DNA from: Populus alba
Lineage: Eukaryota; Streptophyta; Magnoliopsida; Malpighiales; Salicaceae
DNA length: 64,000 nucleotides
Direction: 5' to 3'
NCBI RefSeq assembly: GCF_005239225.2
Contig: NC_133296.1
Span: 3,410,001-3,474,000 of the forward strand
Positions 25,741 through 36,472 of this stretch are shown one piece after another (the first letter of the stretch is position 1; each line of letters begins with the position of its first letter). The notes beneath the pieces are model-generated. The model was not told the DNA's origin. It was given only the letters and a program-made list of their open reading frames with translations, and searched no databases. A program made the position numbers and the translations under genes.

Positions 25741-26347
25741 AAATACGGCCTAGTCTCTCCAATATATATATATAAATATTATAACATCATATTTTCACAC
25801 AATAAAAAAAATTTAAAACAATATATGTATTAACATGCATTTTGGCTTTAATAACCAGTTTATTCAAGCCATGAGAACTAGGCCAATATTCAAAAATTCT
25901 AAAAAAAAATCTTTTTGTTTTTCTTTTAGTATATGGGATTACGAATTTATACGTAAAACGTATTCCTAAATATTATTAATAAAGTTTGGTATGGATGTTA
26001 GAATGGTTAGGATTTTTACCCAATAAGATAAAGACCTCCTTACCGAGGAGGATTTTTCTTGGACCATAGACAGACCAACCATTAGGAAAACACAATAACA
26101 CTTTAGTTTTTTTTTTATCAGACAGTAAAACAATGCAGCTTACCTTAGGTAAGGTGTATTTGGGGTGCTAATACCTTCCCTTTACACAACCAGTCTCCGT
26201 ACCCGATCTCTGAGACCAGTTTAGGGTTCCTAGTGACAAAAATACTAAGGTGGCGACTCCAAAGAACCAAATCAATCAAAACAAAAAAAAACATTCGCCA
26301 GTCGAACCCGCAAATAGTGCATTTTTTTTGGGGGGGGTGCGACAGAA

Positions 26348-26367
26348 TGGCGACTCCACTGGGGACC
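26348..26367 (+). promoter_or_regulatory. Primer-binding site
   Basis: TGGCGACTCCACTGGGGA lies three bases after the left LTR. TGG is complementary to the CCA tail of a tRNA. The sequence resembles the PBS recalled for plant Ogre/Tat-type elements, which use tRNA-Arg. The tRNA identity is from memory and was not checked. Confidence 0.75.
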
Positions 26368-26927
26368 TTGTAGACTAAGCTTTGTTTTTGTCTGATTTGT
26401 TTTTGTTTTTATGTGTTTATTGTTAATATGCCTTTCCGTTTATTTGCATATTTATTTTTATTTTACGCATATTATTCATGCATTGTATAAAATTGTCTCA
26501 TGCATCACTTGCCTTAATTTTGAAAAGCACACACAAGCTTTAAGTTAAGTGGGGAATTAGCGATTTACCCTAGGACTATTGGTCAGGGTTTAAATGCGTG
26601 AAACACCCAACTCATATCTGAGTGCCTGCTTGGTAATGGTGGACATACGTGTCTTAACTGTTCCTTGCAACGCCCCCATACTTCTTTACGAAGAACGTCA
26701 CTGGGCAGATATGAGACCCTTCGAGACCAGATAGAAAACTTACCCACTATCACTTAATAAATAGAGTTTGTCCTTAGGTTATGTATCTTATTTGCATCAA
26801 GATTTTATACTCATCGCACATCACTTGTGCATCACATTTTCATCACGCATTTTGTTATCATATGCATTACAGATCGTGAAACATAGGTCCTACATCCAGA
26901 GTCCACCAAACCCGGTCCAGATCAAGA

Positions 26928-28359
26928 ATGGAAAATGAAGAAAGAGCTCAATTAGAGTCGCACTACCAGACCGAGTTGGAATCTGTGAAAAATGAAGTTT
27001 CTCGACTGACCAGTCTGCTTGAGCAATTTTTAAGAGCCAAGAATGGGGAGGGAACATCTACCCAACCACATATAGGAGCACCATCAGTTCATGTTCCGGG
27101 GGCATCTCAGAACTTGGGGGCAGATTCAGCAACGGGGCAGCACTTTGCACCTGCCATTCCCATTCAGCCCCCTCAAGCTCACATCACTGTGGAAGGGCCT
27201 CCCGATAATAGGTCCACCGGATTTATGAACGATGACAAGATATCAGCCTTGGAAGAAAGGTTAAGAGCAGTCGAGAGAAATGACTGGTTTGACCCCATGC
27301 GAGCATCTGAAATATGCTTGGTACCAAACATCACGATACCAAAAAAATTTAGGATACCGGAGTTTATAAAGTACACTGGGTTGGAATGCCCAAACACTCA
27401 CCTTCGATCTTATTGCAATAAGATGGCTGAGGTGATTCATGACGATAAGTTACTGATCTACTTTTTCCAAGACAGTCTATCGGGGTCGGCGCTAAGTTGG
27501 TACATGAGGTTGGATAATGCCAAGATCAAGAAATGGAAGGATTTAGTTGAGGCTTTCCTTAAGCAATACAAGTTCAATTTGGAAATTGCTCCAGATCGAA
27601 CGAGCCTTATGTCAATGGAAAAGAGAAGCCAAGAATCAGTAAGGGCTTATGCGCAAAGATGGAGGGACGAGGCCATGCATGTGCAACCCCCTTTGATAGA
27701 AACGGAGATGGTGACTTTGTTCGCCAATACATTCAAGGCACCCTACTATGAGCATTTAATGGGTAGCTCATCTCAACATTTCTATGATGCTGTACGCATA
27801 GCGGAAAGAATAGAGCAGGGGATTAAAGCTGGACGCATAATTGAGCCATTGGAGACAAAAGGTTTTTTTCGGAAGAAAATTGAAAGGTCCCGTTAACAAC
27901 TTCGAAGGTGGGTCCAATGACAAGATAACGGATTCATATAACCCACAAATACCTACCTCCCATGTGGCCCACATAAACTTTAACAAACCTTTTTCCCCTA
28001 ATCGAGCAAATGGCCAGTCAAACACCCAAAACAACTACCAAAGACCAAACCCAAGATACATTTCAGAACAACTACCGCCATTACCCATGCCTCTAAAGGA
28101 CATATATGCCAAACTACTGAGCATTGGACAAATAGCTCCTATCCCTACATTACCACTACAGCCACCATTCCCCATCTGGTATAAGCCTGATTTGACTTGC
28201 GAGTACCATGCTGGTATTCCCGGGCATTGTCTTGAAACGTGCTATGGTTTCAAGAACAAGTTGTTGAAGCTCATCAAGATAGGATGGGTGTCATTTGAAG
28301 ACGCACCCAATATCAGTTCAAATCCATTGCCTGGTCATTACAAAAGTGATAGGGGATAA
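26928..28359 (+). pseudogene. Retrotransposon gag, split by a frameshift
   Basis: Gag forms the cytoplasmic virus-like particle that packages element RNA. Frame A (26928-27896) carries an N-terminal coiled-coil-like segment (residues about 5-40) and the retrotransposon gag domain, including SGSALSWYMRLDNAKIKKWK and APYYEHLMGSSSQHF. The frame shifts at a T7 run near 27862-27870. The remainder continues one frame over as far as 28359 (GRKLKGPVNNFEGG… to LPGHY). This second part has a zinc-knuckle-like array CEYHAGIPGHCLETC with C/H/H/C spacing, and PLPMPLKDIYAKLLSIGQI, typical of plant Ty3/gypsy gag. The frame-A stop 27 bases after the run makes full-length gag impossible without frameshifting. 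No pol follows. Confidence 0.9.
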
Positions 28360-29455
28360 AGGTTGGAAAACCTTGGTCAAGAATCGTCAATAATGAAGAA
28401 GGCGAGATCGAAGGAGAAGACAAGGAAACGCAAATGGGGAAGGAAGATGAAGCATTGCCTCGGTTGACTTTCCACACACTAGAAGAAGTTTCAGAACGGG
28501 TTGACCCAAGAACTTCTCGTAGTTTTCAAAATGTAAAACAACTTTATTTGCCTTAACATGTTTTTGTCATTGCTTTTGTCATTGCTTTTATTTTCTCTAG
28601 TGAGCAGTCAGAGCTCATGATGTCAGCCAGATTTTTTATTTTGTCTTTGAGCCTACCATTTCTTTAAATAAATGATGAGATTATGCACTTTTTGAACAAG
28701 TTTGAGTGGTTACAAATAAAGTATCATAAAATGGTTACCCTTGAAATACAACCTCACCTCTGGATAACATAACGAATTGATACATCACCTGTAAATTTTC
28801 TTTCAAGATAAAAATAGAGTTTATCAATCCTAACAATGTGCATTTTGAAAAAAAATTATTGTCCTTTCACTCTCTAAAGAGTTTTTTTGTTGGTGGTTTT
28901 GTTTTGAGTCGGAATGAATTTCTTCTCTATATAAAAGCCCAGACTAATATCGCACCCCTACACTGGGGGCAAGACGAGATGTTTTATGAAAAGTTTTACA
29001 TGTTTAAAATTGGATATGAAAGCCTATTGATTTGAAAACCAAGCTAAAGCATTTGACAAAAGCATGACAAAGAGGCAAATACAAGTCATACATTTTGAGA
29101 AAAGGACTACTTGAAGAAAGTCAAAGACCTTTTCTCCAAGAATATGATAGGCAACACGAGAGATGAATCCAGCATACGACTTCAAAAGCAAGTTCATGTT
29201 AAGAGGGAGTCCCATGAACTAGAAGAAGAGGATGGGGCCTATGTTTCAAAACCAGGTACGAATGCATGCATTGCATCTAATCATAAATCATTGCATATAT
29301 GTTTTTTTTTGGATCGTTACAGGAGGAGATCTTAGCGCATTCCAACAAGATTATGGACGAAGAAAATCATTGAGTTAATTCTAGAACAACAAGAAGAGAA
29401 GATAATGGTTTTCAAACCCTGCCAGCAGGAAGAACGACATCGATAGCATTCGGTA
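28360..29455 (+). other. Non-coding internal region of the retroelement
   Basis: About 1.1 kb between the end of gag and the first hairpin array. Only short ORFs are present and none resembles protease, reverse transcriptase or integrase. Confidence 0.7.
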
Positions 29456-29459
29456 AAAA

Positions 29460-29882
29460 GGAATCGCCAGATGTGATTCCAAGTTGTTGAGATCGCCAGA
29501 AGGGATCTCGTATTTCGATGGAGGTCGCCAGAAGGGACCTCATATTTCAGTTTTGAATAAAAGGAATCACAAGATGGGATTCCAAGTAGTTTGAGATCGC
29601 CAGAAGGGGTCTCGTTTTTAAATATTCACCAATGAAGGTCGCCAGAAGGGACCTCAAATTTCAGCTTTGGTATAAAAGGAATCGCCAGATGGGATTCCAA
29701 GTTGTTTGGCTAAAGGAGATCGCCAGAAGGGATCTCATATTTCGATAAGGGTCGCCAGAAGGGACCTAATATTTCAGCTTTGAATAAAACGAATCGTCAG
29801 ATGGGATTCCAAGTTATTTGAGATCGCCAGAAGGGATCTCGTACTTCGACATTCATCAAGGAAGGTCGCCAGAAGGGACCTT
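29460..29882. repeat. Array of 21-nt hairpins with variable stem and constant loop
   Basis: At least eleven copies of a 6-nt stem, 9-nt loop, 6-nt stem unit occur. The loop is nearly constant (GCCAGAAGG or GCCAGATGG). The stems fall into three classes that each keep complementarity: GGAATC/GATTCC, GAGATC/GATCTC and GAGGTC/GACCTC. The last class also appears as AAGGTC/GACCTT at 29862-29882. The classes alternate in order along the DNA. Two more units lie at 31297-31317 and 31327-31347, beyond the second array. Confidence 0.85.
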
Positions 29883-29931
29883 ATATTGAAACCATTTCTT
29901 AGAAGAGCATGGAGTTTACTAAGAATTATTC

Positions 29932-31266
29932 CCCTTGGGTTAGTCACCCATACAATGAGACCATCATTTTTCTTGGGTAGGTCACCCGTACAATGAGACC
30001 ATTATTTTTCTGGGTAGGTCACCCATACAATGAGACCATTCTCCATCATTTTTCCTGGGTAGGTCACCCATACAATGAGACCATCATTTTTCTTGGGTAG
30101 GTCACCCATACAATGAGACCATCATTTTTCCTGGGTAGGTCACCCATACAATGAGACCATCATTTTTCTTGGGTAGGTCACCCATACAATGAGACCATTC
30201 TCCATCTTTTTGTTTACCTGGGTAGGTCACCCATAAGAATGAGACCATTCCTCTTTTTTTCCTTGGGTAGGTCACCCATACAATGAGACCATCATTTTTC
30301 TGGGGTAGGTCACCCATACAATGAGACCATTATTTTTCTGGGTAGGTCACCCATACAATGAGACCATTCATCTTTTTTTTCCTGGGTAGGTCACCCATAC
30401 AATGAGACCATCATTTTTCTTGGGTAGGTCACCCATACAATGAGACCATCATTTTTCCTGGGTAGGTCACCCATACAATGAGACCATCATTTTTCTTGGG
30501 TAGGTCACCCATACAATGAGACCATTCTCCATCTTTTTGTTTACCTGGGTAGGTCACCCATAAGAATGAGACCATTCCTCTTTTTTTCCTTGGGTAGGTC
30601 ACCCATACAATGAGACCATCATTTTTCTGGGGTAGGTCACCCATACAATGAGACCATTATTTTTCTGGGTAGGTCACCCATACAATGAGACCATTCATCT
30701 TTTTTTTCCTGGGTAGGTCACCCATACAATGAGACCATCATTTTTCTTGGGTTCGTCACCCATACAATGAGACCATCATTTTTCCTGGGTAGGTCACCCA
30801 TACAATGACCATCATTTTTCTTGGGTTCGTCACCCATACAATGAGACCATCATTTTTCTCGGGTTCGTCACCCATACAATAAGACCATCATTTTTCTTGG
30901 GTAGGTCACCCATACAATGAGACCATTATTTTTCTGGGTAGGTCACCCATACAATGAGACCATTCTTCATCTTTTTTTACCTGGGTAGGTCACCCATAAG
31001 AATGAGGCCATTCCTTCCCCTGGGTAGGTCACCCAAAGAATAAGACCACTCTTCATTTTTCCTTGGGCAGGTCACCCATCACAATGAGACCATATTTCTC
31101 TGGGTAGGTCACCCATAAGAATGAGACCATTCTCTATTTTTTTTTTACCTGGGTAGGTCACCCATAATAATGAGGCCATTCTTCCCTCTGGGTAGGTCAC
31201 CTAAAGAATGAGACCACTCTTTCCCTTTTCCACTCGGGCAGGTCACCCATCATAATGAGACCACAC
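29932..31266. repeat. Tandem array of about 36-48-bp units with TGGGT/ACCCA stem-loops
   Basis: More than thirty units contain TGGGTAGGTCACCCA followed by TACAATGAGACCAT and a T-rich spacer. The core can fold into a 5-bp stem with a 5-nt loop (AGGTC). In several units the loop is changed (TTCGT at about 30752, 30830 and 30862) while the stem is kept. A block of 327 bp is duplicated (from about 30095 and again from about 30422), giving a higher-order repeat. Units become more diverged toward 31266. Any ORFs in it are by-products of the repeat. Confidence 0.92.
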
Positions 31267-31570
31267 ACGCATTTTTTTGTATTGGTTATGGGTAAAGGAA
31301 TCGCCAGATGGGATTCCAGGTTAAAGGAGATCGCCAGATGGGATCTCAGATGGATTGCCATGTTGATCAAACTAAAGTAAGAATTCAGAGGATTGCTGGA
31401 TAAGGATCTCGAGATGACTAAGTTTTGATCATAGTTTTTGGGCTAAGGAGGATTGTTATAAATGACAAAGTTTCAGATCAATCAAGCTTTGACCGGATCA
31501 GTTTCGGGAGTTCCGTTTTGATTTTATCTTTATAACACTTACTGCGCAAAATTCATGCTCCGTAAGTATT

Positions 31571-31590
31571 ATAAAGAGGGGGCATCTTTC
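31571..31590 (+). other. Polypurine-tract-like sequence
   Basis: ATAAAGAGGGGGCATCTTTC ends exactly where the right LTR copy begins. AAAGAGGGGG resembles a polypurine tract used to prime plus-strand synthesis, and its place matches a normal element. The LTR that follows, however, is in the wrong orientation. Confidence 0.5.
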
Positions 31591-32599
31591 TGTCGCACCC
31601 CCCCCAAAAAAAATGCACTATTTGCGGGTTCGACTGGCGAATGTTTTTTTTGTTTTGATTGATTTGGTTCTTTGGAGTCGCCACCTAGTATTTTGGTCAC
31701 TAGGAACCCTAACTGGTCTCAGAGATCGGGTACGGAGACTGGTTGTGTAAAGGGAAGGTATTAGCACCCCAAATACACCTTACCTAAGGTAAGCTGCATT
31801 GTTTTACTGTCTGATAAAAAAAAAACTAAAGTGTTATTGTGTTTTCCTAATGGTTGGTCTGTCTATGGTCCAAGAAAAATCCTCCTCGGTAAGGAGGTCT
31901 TTATCTTATTGGGTAAAAATCCTAACCATTCTAACATCCATACCAAACTTTATTAATAATATTTAGGAATACGTTTTACGTATAAATTCGTAATCCCATA
32001 TACTAAAAGAAAACAAAAAGATTTTTTTTAGAATTTTTGAAATATTGGCCTAGTTCTCATGGCTTGAATAAACTGGTTATTAAAGCCAAAATGCATGTTA
32101 ATACATATATTGTTTTAAAATTTTTTTTTATTGTGTGAAAATATGATGTTATAATATTTATATATATATATTGGAGAGACTAGGCCGTATTTTTAAAAAC
32201 AAAAACAATTTTTGGAAAATATTATTTTTTTTATGCTTTGGCGAAAATCAGGTATTTTAATACTGAGCTTGTATCCTTACGGTATAAAAATACAACCCAA
32301 TATTAATCCATTTTGATAAAAATATGCAGAAAAATCAACAACATTTTTAGGGACTTTTTTAGAATTTTTTTGAAAGCAAAAACATTTTTTATTCTGAAAA
32401 TCTTTGATGTTTTGACGAAAACCGGGTATTTATAACACTGGTTTTGTATCTTTACAGTATAAAAAATACAAACCAGAATTAAAACATTTTTGACAAACAT
32501 ATGCAGAAAAATCAACAATATTTTTTATTTTTATTTTTTTTCGAAAATATTTTTTTTATATATATAAATACATTTTTTATATATATAACATATATACAC

Positions 32600-32639
<40 letters not shown>

Positions 32640-34152
32640 TAATATAATTATAATATATTTATATATTAAAAGGGCTGGGCCGGCCCAAACTAAACTGGGC
32701 CGGACCCAGCCCACAAGCGTTGGGCCGACCTCGGCCCAAAAGTACTGGGCCGAACTCGGCCCAAAAAATAATTAACCTCGGTATGGGCCGGACCCGGCCC
32801 AGACCGCCGGACTGGGCCAGATCTCTCTGGCCCGGTCCACATAATTCTGGGCCAGACAACATCTGGCCCAGAGGAATTAAAAAAACGCAGGGGGGGGGAA
32901 TTATTTCCCCCCCTCGTCCCCTGCATGCAGAACGCCTCTGCATGCAGGAGACGAAATTTAAGAAACAAAAAGAAAAAAAATGTGCAGGGGGGAGAGAAGC
33001 GTACCTGGCACGGCGGAGACGACGGCTTGGTGGCGGTGCTGCTGCGGAGACGGTGGCAGCTTGGCTTACGGACGGCGGTTCAGGCGGTTTTCTCTCTCTC
33101 TCCTCCCTTCGGGTCTCTCTCTCTCTATTCCTCTCGGGGTCTCCCCTTTTCTCCTCTTTTTTCGTCCCCGTGCTCTCCCTTTCAGTCCTCTATTTATAGA
33201 ACCATGGGCGTGGCTTTTCATCGTGGACCCAGGAGCGGGTTGAGGAGCGGCTGTCGAGGAGCGGCGGGGCTCCCTCGGCTTCGGCCACGAGGCGGGTTGT
33301 CGGCCATTGTTTCTGTCGGTGGCCCACCGACGTGGGGTCTCTGTCGGTTGGTAAGGGGGACCTGCAAAAAAAGAATAAAAAATACAATGTTTTTCTTCTT
33401 CCCCGCTGTAACGTTCGGGGGGAAGAAGACAGTGAACAGTGCCGTTCAAAACGGCACCGTTCGGTTACCCCTTTTTTTTTTTTTTTAAATAATTATATAT
33501 GAAACGGCGTCGTTTTGGATAAAACGCGCCGTTTCATTTAAAGGAGCCAAAATCCAGATCAGTCCTCCATTATTTCACCTTCGGTCGCCGCCCCTCTTGT
33601 TGGCCGACTTTTTCACTTTGGTCCTTGGCCTCTGATTTATGCAATTAAACCCCTAATTGACCAATAAACTTCCAATTTCTTCAATTAAGCCCCTGAATCA
33701 ATTCCAAACAGCCCCCTCTATCTTTGCGCCTTCTCCAAATTGGTCCCTGGTTTCGGATTTTCACAATTAAGCCCCTAATTGGCCATTAAACTTCAATATT
33801 TATGCAATTAAGCCCCTGATTTGACCCAATAAATTCCTAAAAAATATATTTTGGCCCCATAACTTAAATTTCTTCTAATTAAAGCCCAAATTGACTTAAA
33901 ATCAATTTTTCTTGCAATCAAATCTTCTATAAATTCAAATAAAAAACCAATTAAGTCCATAAACATCCAAATTTGGGCTTTCTCCTCAAAATTCAAATTT
34001 TCCTTCTCAATAGGGCTGTCAAAAAATTCAATCCTTGTATTTTTAAATTCCTTGACCAATTTTCTGACTGTTTTCCGAGCGCTTCTGCCCCCTGTTATTT
34101 TTCTAACCTCTTTTGGTTATTTATTTTATTTTTCATGGGGACCCAAAAATGG
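31591..34152 (-). repeat. Right LTR copy, inverted
   Basis: It starts TGTCGCACCCCCCCC, the exact reverse complement of the left LTR's 3' end. It can be followed base by base, with few differences, to ACCCAAAAATGG at 34141-34152. The 9 terminal bases expected next (GTTACAACA) are replaced by unrelated sequence. The TATA box appears on the - strand at 33191-33200 and points back into the element. Confidence 0.9.
33191..33200 (-). promoter_or_regulatory. LTR TATA box (right, inverted copy)
   Basis: This is the reverse complement of the left LTR's TATA box. Transcription from it would run leftward, toward the left LTR promoter. Confidence 0.65.
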
Positions 34153-34469
34153 ATATGAAAATAAATTTAATTTTAAAAATTATTTTAAATCAAACAAATA
34201 ATAATAAAAATATAGAGATGAAATTTGATATATGAAAGAAACTAAAAGAGAATGAATTTTTTTTAAAAAAAATTATAAATAATTTAAAATAAAATATATA
34301 ATAATCAAAATAATGTATTACTCTCATAATAAGTTAATAAATTTGTTTGAGAAAAGCAAAATAATTATGTAATTAAAATTTACATTAAAAAGAATTCATG
34401 GCCACAATGATTCATTAATCCTTTTGGATTTTTTTTCCTTTAATAGTTAAATGGTGTGTTTTTGTATTA

Positions 34470-34665
34470 TGGTAACGGTTACGGTTTAAAATGTTTTTTG
34501 CTTATAAATACATCAAAATATTTTTTTTATTTTTTAAAAAATATTTTTGATATTAGCACATCAAAACGATCTAAAAACATAAAACATATATATATTTTTT
34601 AACAAACAAAATTCAAAAATTTAATAAATATAATATACATCGCTTTACAAAACATGCTCAAACAC
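34470..34665. repeat. AT-rich dispersed repeat (MITE-like)
   Basis: It shares TTGATATTAGCACATCAAAACG with the copy at 16763-16976, including the adjacent poly-T block. Ends are not resolved. Confidence 0.5.
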
Positions 34666-34962
34666 AACAACGGTGACCAAGCATGTTTTTAATAAAGGTT
34701 TTATCTTGTTCAAGACGTAAAAATGCACTTATAAAATCCAGAGAAAGAAAACATAGAGTCATGCCATTAAAAATAAAGACCTGACATCGGTCTTCGGCTC
34801 TTCGCCTGGGCTTTGCAATTCAATATTAGCGAAGAGTTTTTCTTTACGAGTTCGAACCTGCCAAATCAACATGACCAAGCATTGCCTCAAAGACTTCGGT
34901 AAACCTGTTGAATTGCTTGGTAGCATTATCTCAAGAACTTAAAGTGTAGATTATTAAACTCT

Positions 34963-35080
34963 AGGGATATAGTTTAATTGATTAGGTCTCAAATTTACTT
35001 CTTAAAAGTTATTAGTTTGAATTCTATAAACATCAAGGTCATTGAAAATTTACATGGTTATTAATTTTAGTATATTTGTT
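34963..35080 (+). repeat. SINE-like element, 3' truncated
   Basis: The head ATAGTTTAATTGATTAGGTC and B-box-like TAGTTTGAATTCTATAAAC are followed by ACATGGTTATTAATTTTAG. The copy then stops before the block and A-rich tail found in its relatives. Confidence 0.5.
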
Positions 35081-35221
35081 TTTCATGAGGTTGATGGACC
35101 TTCGAATTTTCCTCTATGTTGTTCAAAATTTGATAAAACTACACGAAGGTGACTATCCTCCCACCTAGAACTTGATGTTGGGCCATCTCTGCAATATACA
35201 AGAAGGGAGCATCTTTCAACC

Positions 35222-35418
35222 ATTTAGAACGTGATCCGGTGATAAGAATTTTGGACTAAGAAGTTTGTTTTCTCTGTAGTTTTAGGTTTGAGCCTTGTGG
35301 TTGCTCATATGATAGTCACTGAATATTTATATGGTCGTTAAATTCAAGATCCGTTGGATTAGTTGAAATGCGCGCAAGCTGACCTAGACATCCATGTTAA
35401 TTAAACAAAAAAAAAAAG
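35222..35418 (+). repeat. SINE-like element
   Basis: The head GATCCGGTGATAAGAATT and B-box-like GGTTTGAGCCTTGTGG are present. Next come TATGGTCGTTAAATTCAAGA and GTTGAAATGCGCGCAAGCTG, and it ends in an A-rich tail after CATCCATGTTAATTAAA. The last blocks are shared with other copies in the window. Confidence 0.6.
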
Positions 35419-36302
35419 GAAGCATCTTTTTCTATAAATCCATGGCTGATATTGTCTTCAGTGAAGACTAAGATTGAGATAAGCATAAGATGAGTGCACA
35501 CAAAGACAACCTAATGGAATAATTGAAGTGTGAGGCTTCGATCAACTTTGTTTTCATAATTGACAAGCATGACAAGTATCTTACATGGCGTTCATGGACG
35601 AAAAAAGATAAGGGAAGACTCACAAATTTATTTTATATATATATATATATTATGATAAAAATAATTATAATTTTAGATTTGATTTTTTGAATAATCTTAA
35701 GTATTATAATTATAAAAATCTAGTTTTATTAGCCGAGATGTGTTGTATACCCTAAAAATTTATTTTACTAGTTAATTTTAGATTAATTTTTTTTTCTACT
35801 TAGTTTGAGGTTATTTTGCTTAGAGGTGTCAGCTTAGAGATCCAATTTTTTTTTAATTATTATACTAGTTAATTTTGAATTTTAATTACTTTTTCTCTAC
35901 TTAGCTTTAGGTTAATGTTTTTGTTAGGGCGGTTTCTTACCTCTGCGGAAACAGTTGGTGTGTTGTATTTTTCATCATATTATTTTCTTTAATGGATATT
36001 AATTAATATTGGATATATAGAGGATAAGCATAAGATGAGTCAAGATCAGGCACCCAAAGACCACCTTATGGAATAATTTCATCGTGAGGCTTCTATCAAC
36101 TTTGTTTTTCATCATTTATAAAGGAATGGGTATCTCTTTCCGACGAGATATGTACATCTTGCGACTACACTTAATTCGATAATTCATAAAACAAAGTTTA
36201 CATATATCAAATATACATTTTGATAAAAGAAAATCTTAACTTTATTTATGATCATCAGTTTTAGTTTAAATTTTATCAAATTACTTTGCATGTAACACTG
36301 AT

Positions 36303-36472
36303 GGGTATAGCTTAACTTATCAGGTTTTAGATTTGTTCTTTAAAAATCACTAATTCGAGTCTCACAAACCTCATGAACACTGGAGACTTACATGGTCGTT
36401 AGCTTCAAAACCATTAGAATTAGTCGAGATGCATATAAATTAATCCGAATACCTATATTAATCTAAAAAAAA
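36303..36472 (+). repeat. SINE-like element, nearly complete
   Basis: It runs from GGGTATAGCTTAACTTATCA through the B-box-like AATTCGAGTCTCACAAACC. It then passes ACATGGTCGTTAGCTTCAAA and TTAGTCGAGATGCATATAA to an A-rich tail. It is a good reference copy for the family in this window. Confidence 0.62.

Larger units (their letters stand above)
23758..26344 (+). repeat. Left LTR (2.59 kb), direct orientation
   Basis: It starts TGTTGTAACCCATTTTTGGG and ends GGGTGCGACA, that is TG...CA. It is followed three bases later by a primer-binding site, which fixes its orientation as +. A TATA box (TCTATAAATA) lies at 24731-24740. Downstream is a GC-rich block (24740-25260) with many GGCC-containing inverted repeats, then AT-rich DNA with a tandem duplication (177-bp offset). 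The short ORFs inside it have no recognisable domains and are not called as genes. Confidence 0.9.
23758..34152. mobile_element. Gag-only Ty3/gypsy-type retroelement with inverted LTRs
   Basis: This composite element of about 10.4 kb has a left LTR (23758-26344), a primer-binding site, a frameshifted gag, a non-coding 3' internal region with two hairpin-repeat arrays, and a right LTR copy (31591-34152). The right LTR is the reverse complement of the left one. No protease, reverse transcriptase, RNase H or integrase sequence was recognised, so the element is non-autonomous (TR-GAG/LARD-like). The right copy lacks the last 9 bases expected at its outer end. The 5 bases left of the left LTR are ATATA and those right of the right copy are ATATG. 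In this AT-rich setting that is only a weak hint of a target-site duplication. Confidence 0.85.

Noticed and set aside
30102..30644. Two identical 71-codon - strand ORFs
   Set aside because: They are translations of the tandem hairpin repeat, identical because of the 327-bp duplication. There is no sign of a real protein.
29932..31266. CRISPR-like array
   Set aside because: The regular repeats superficially resemble one, but the spacers are T-rich variants of the same unit, the organism is a plant, and the array lies inside a retroelement.
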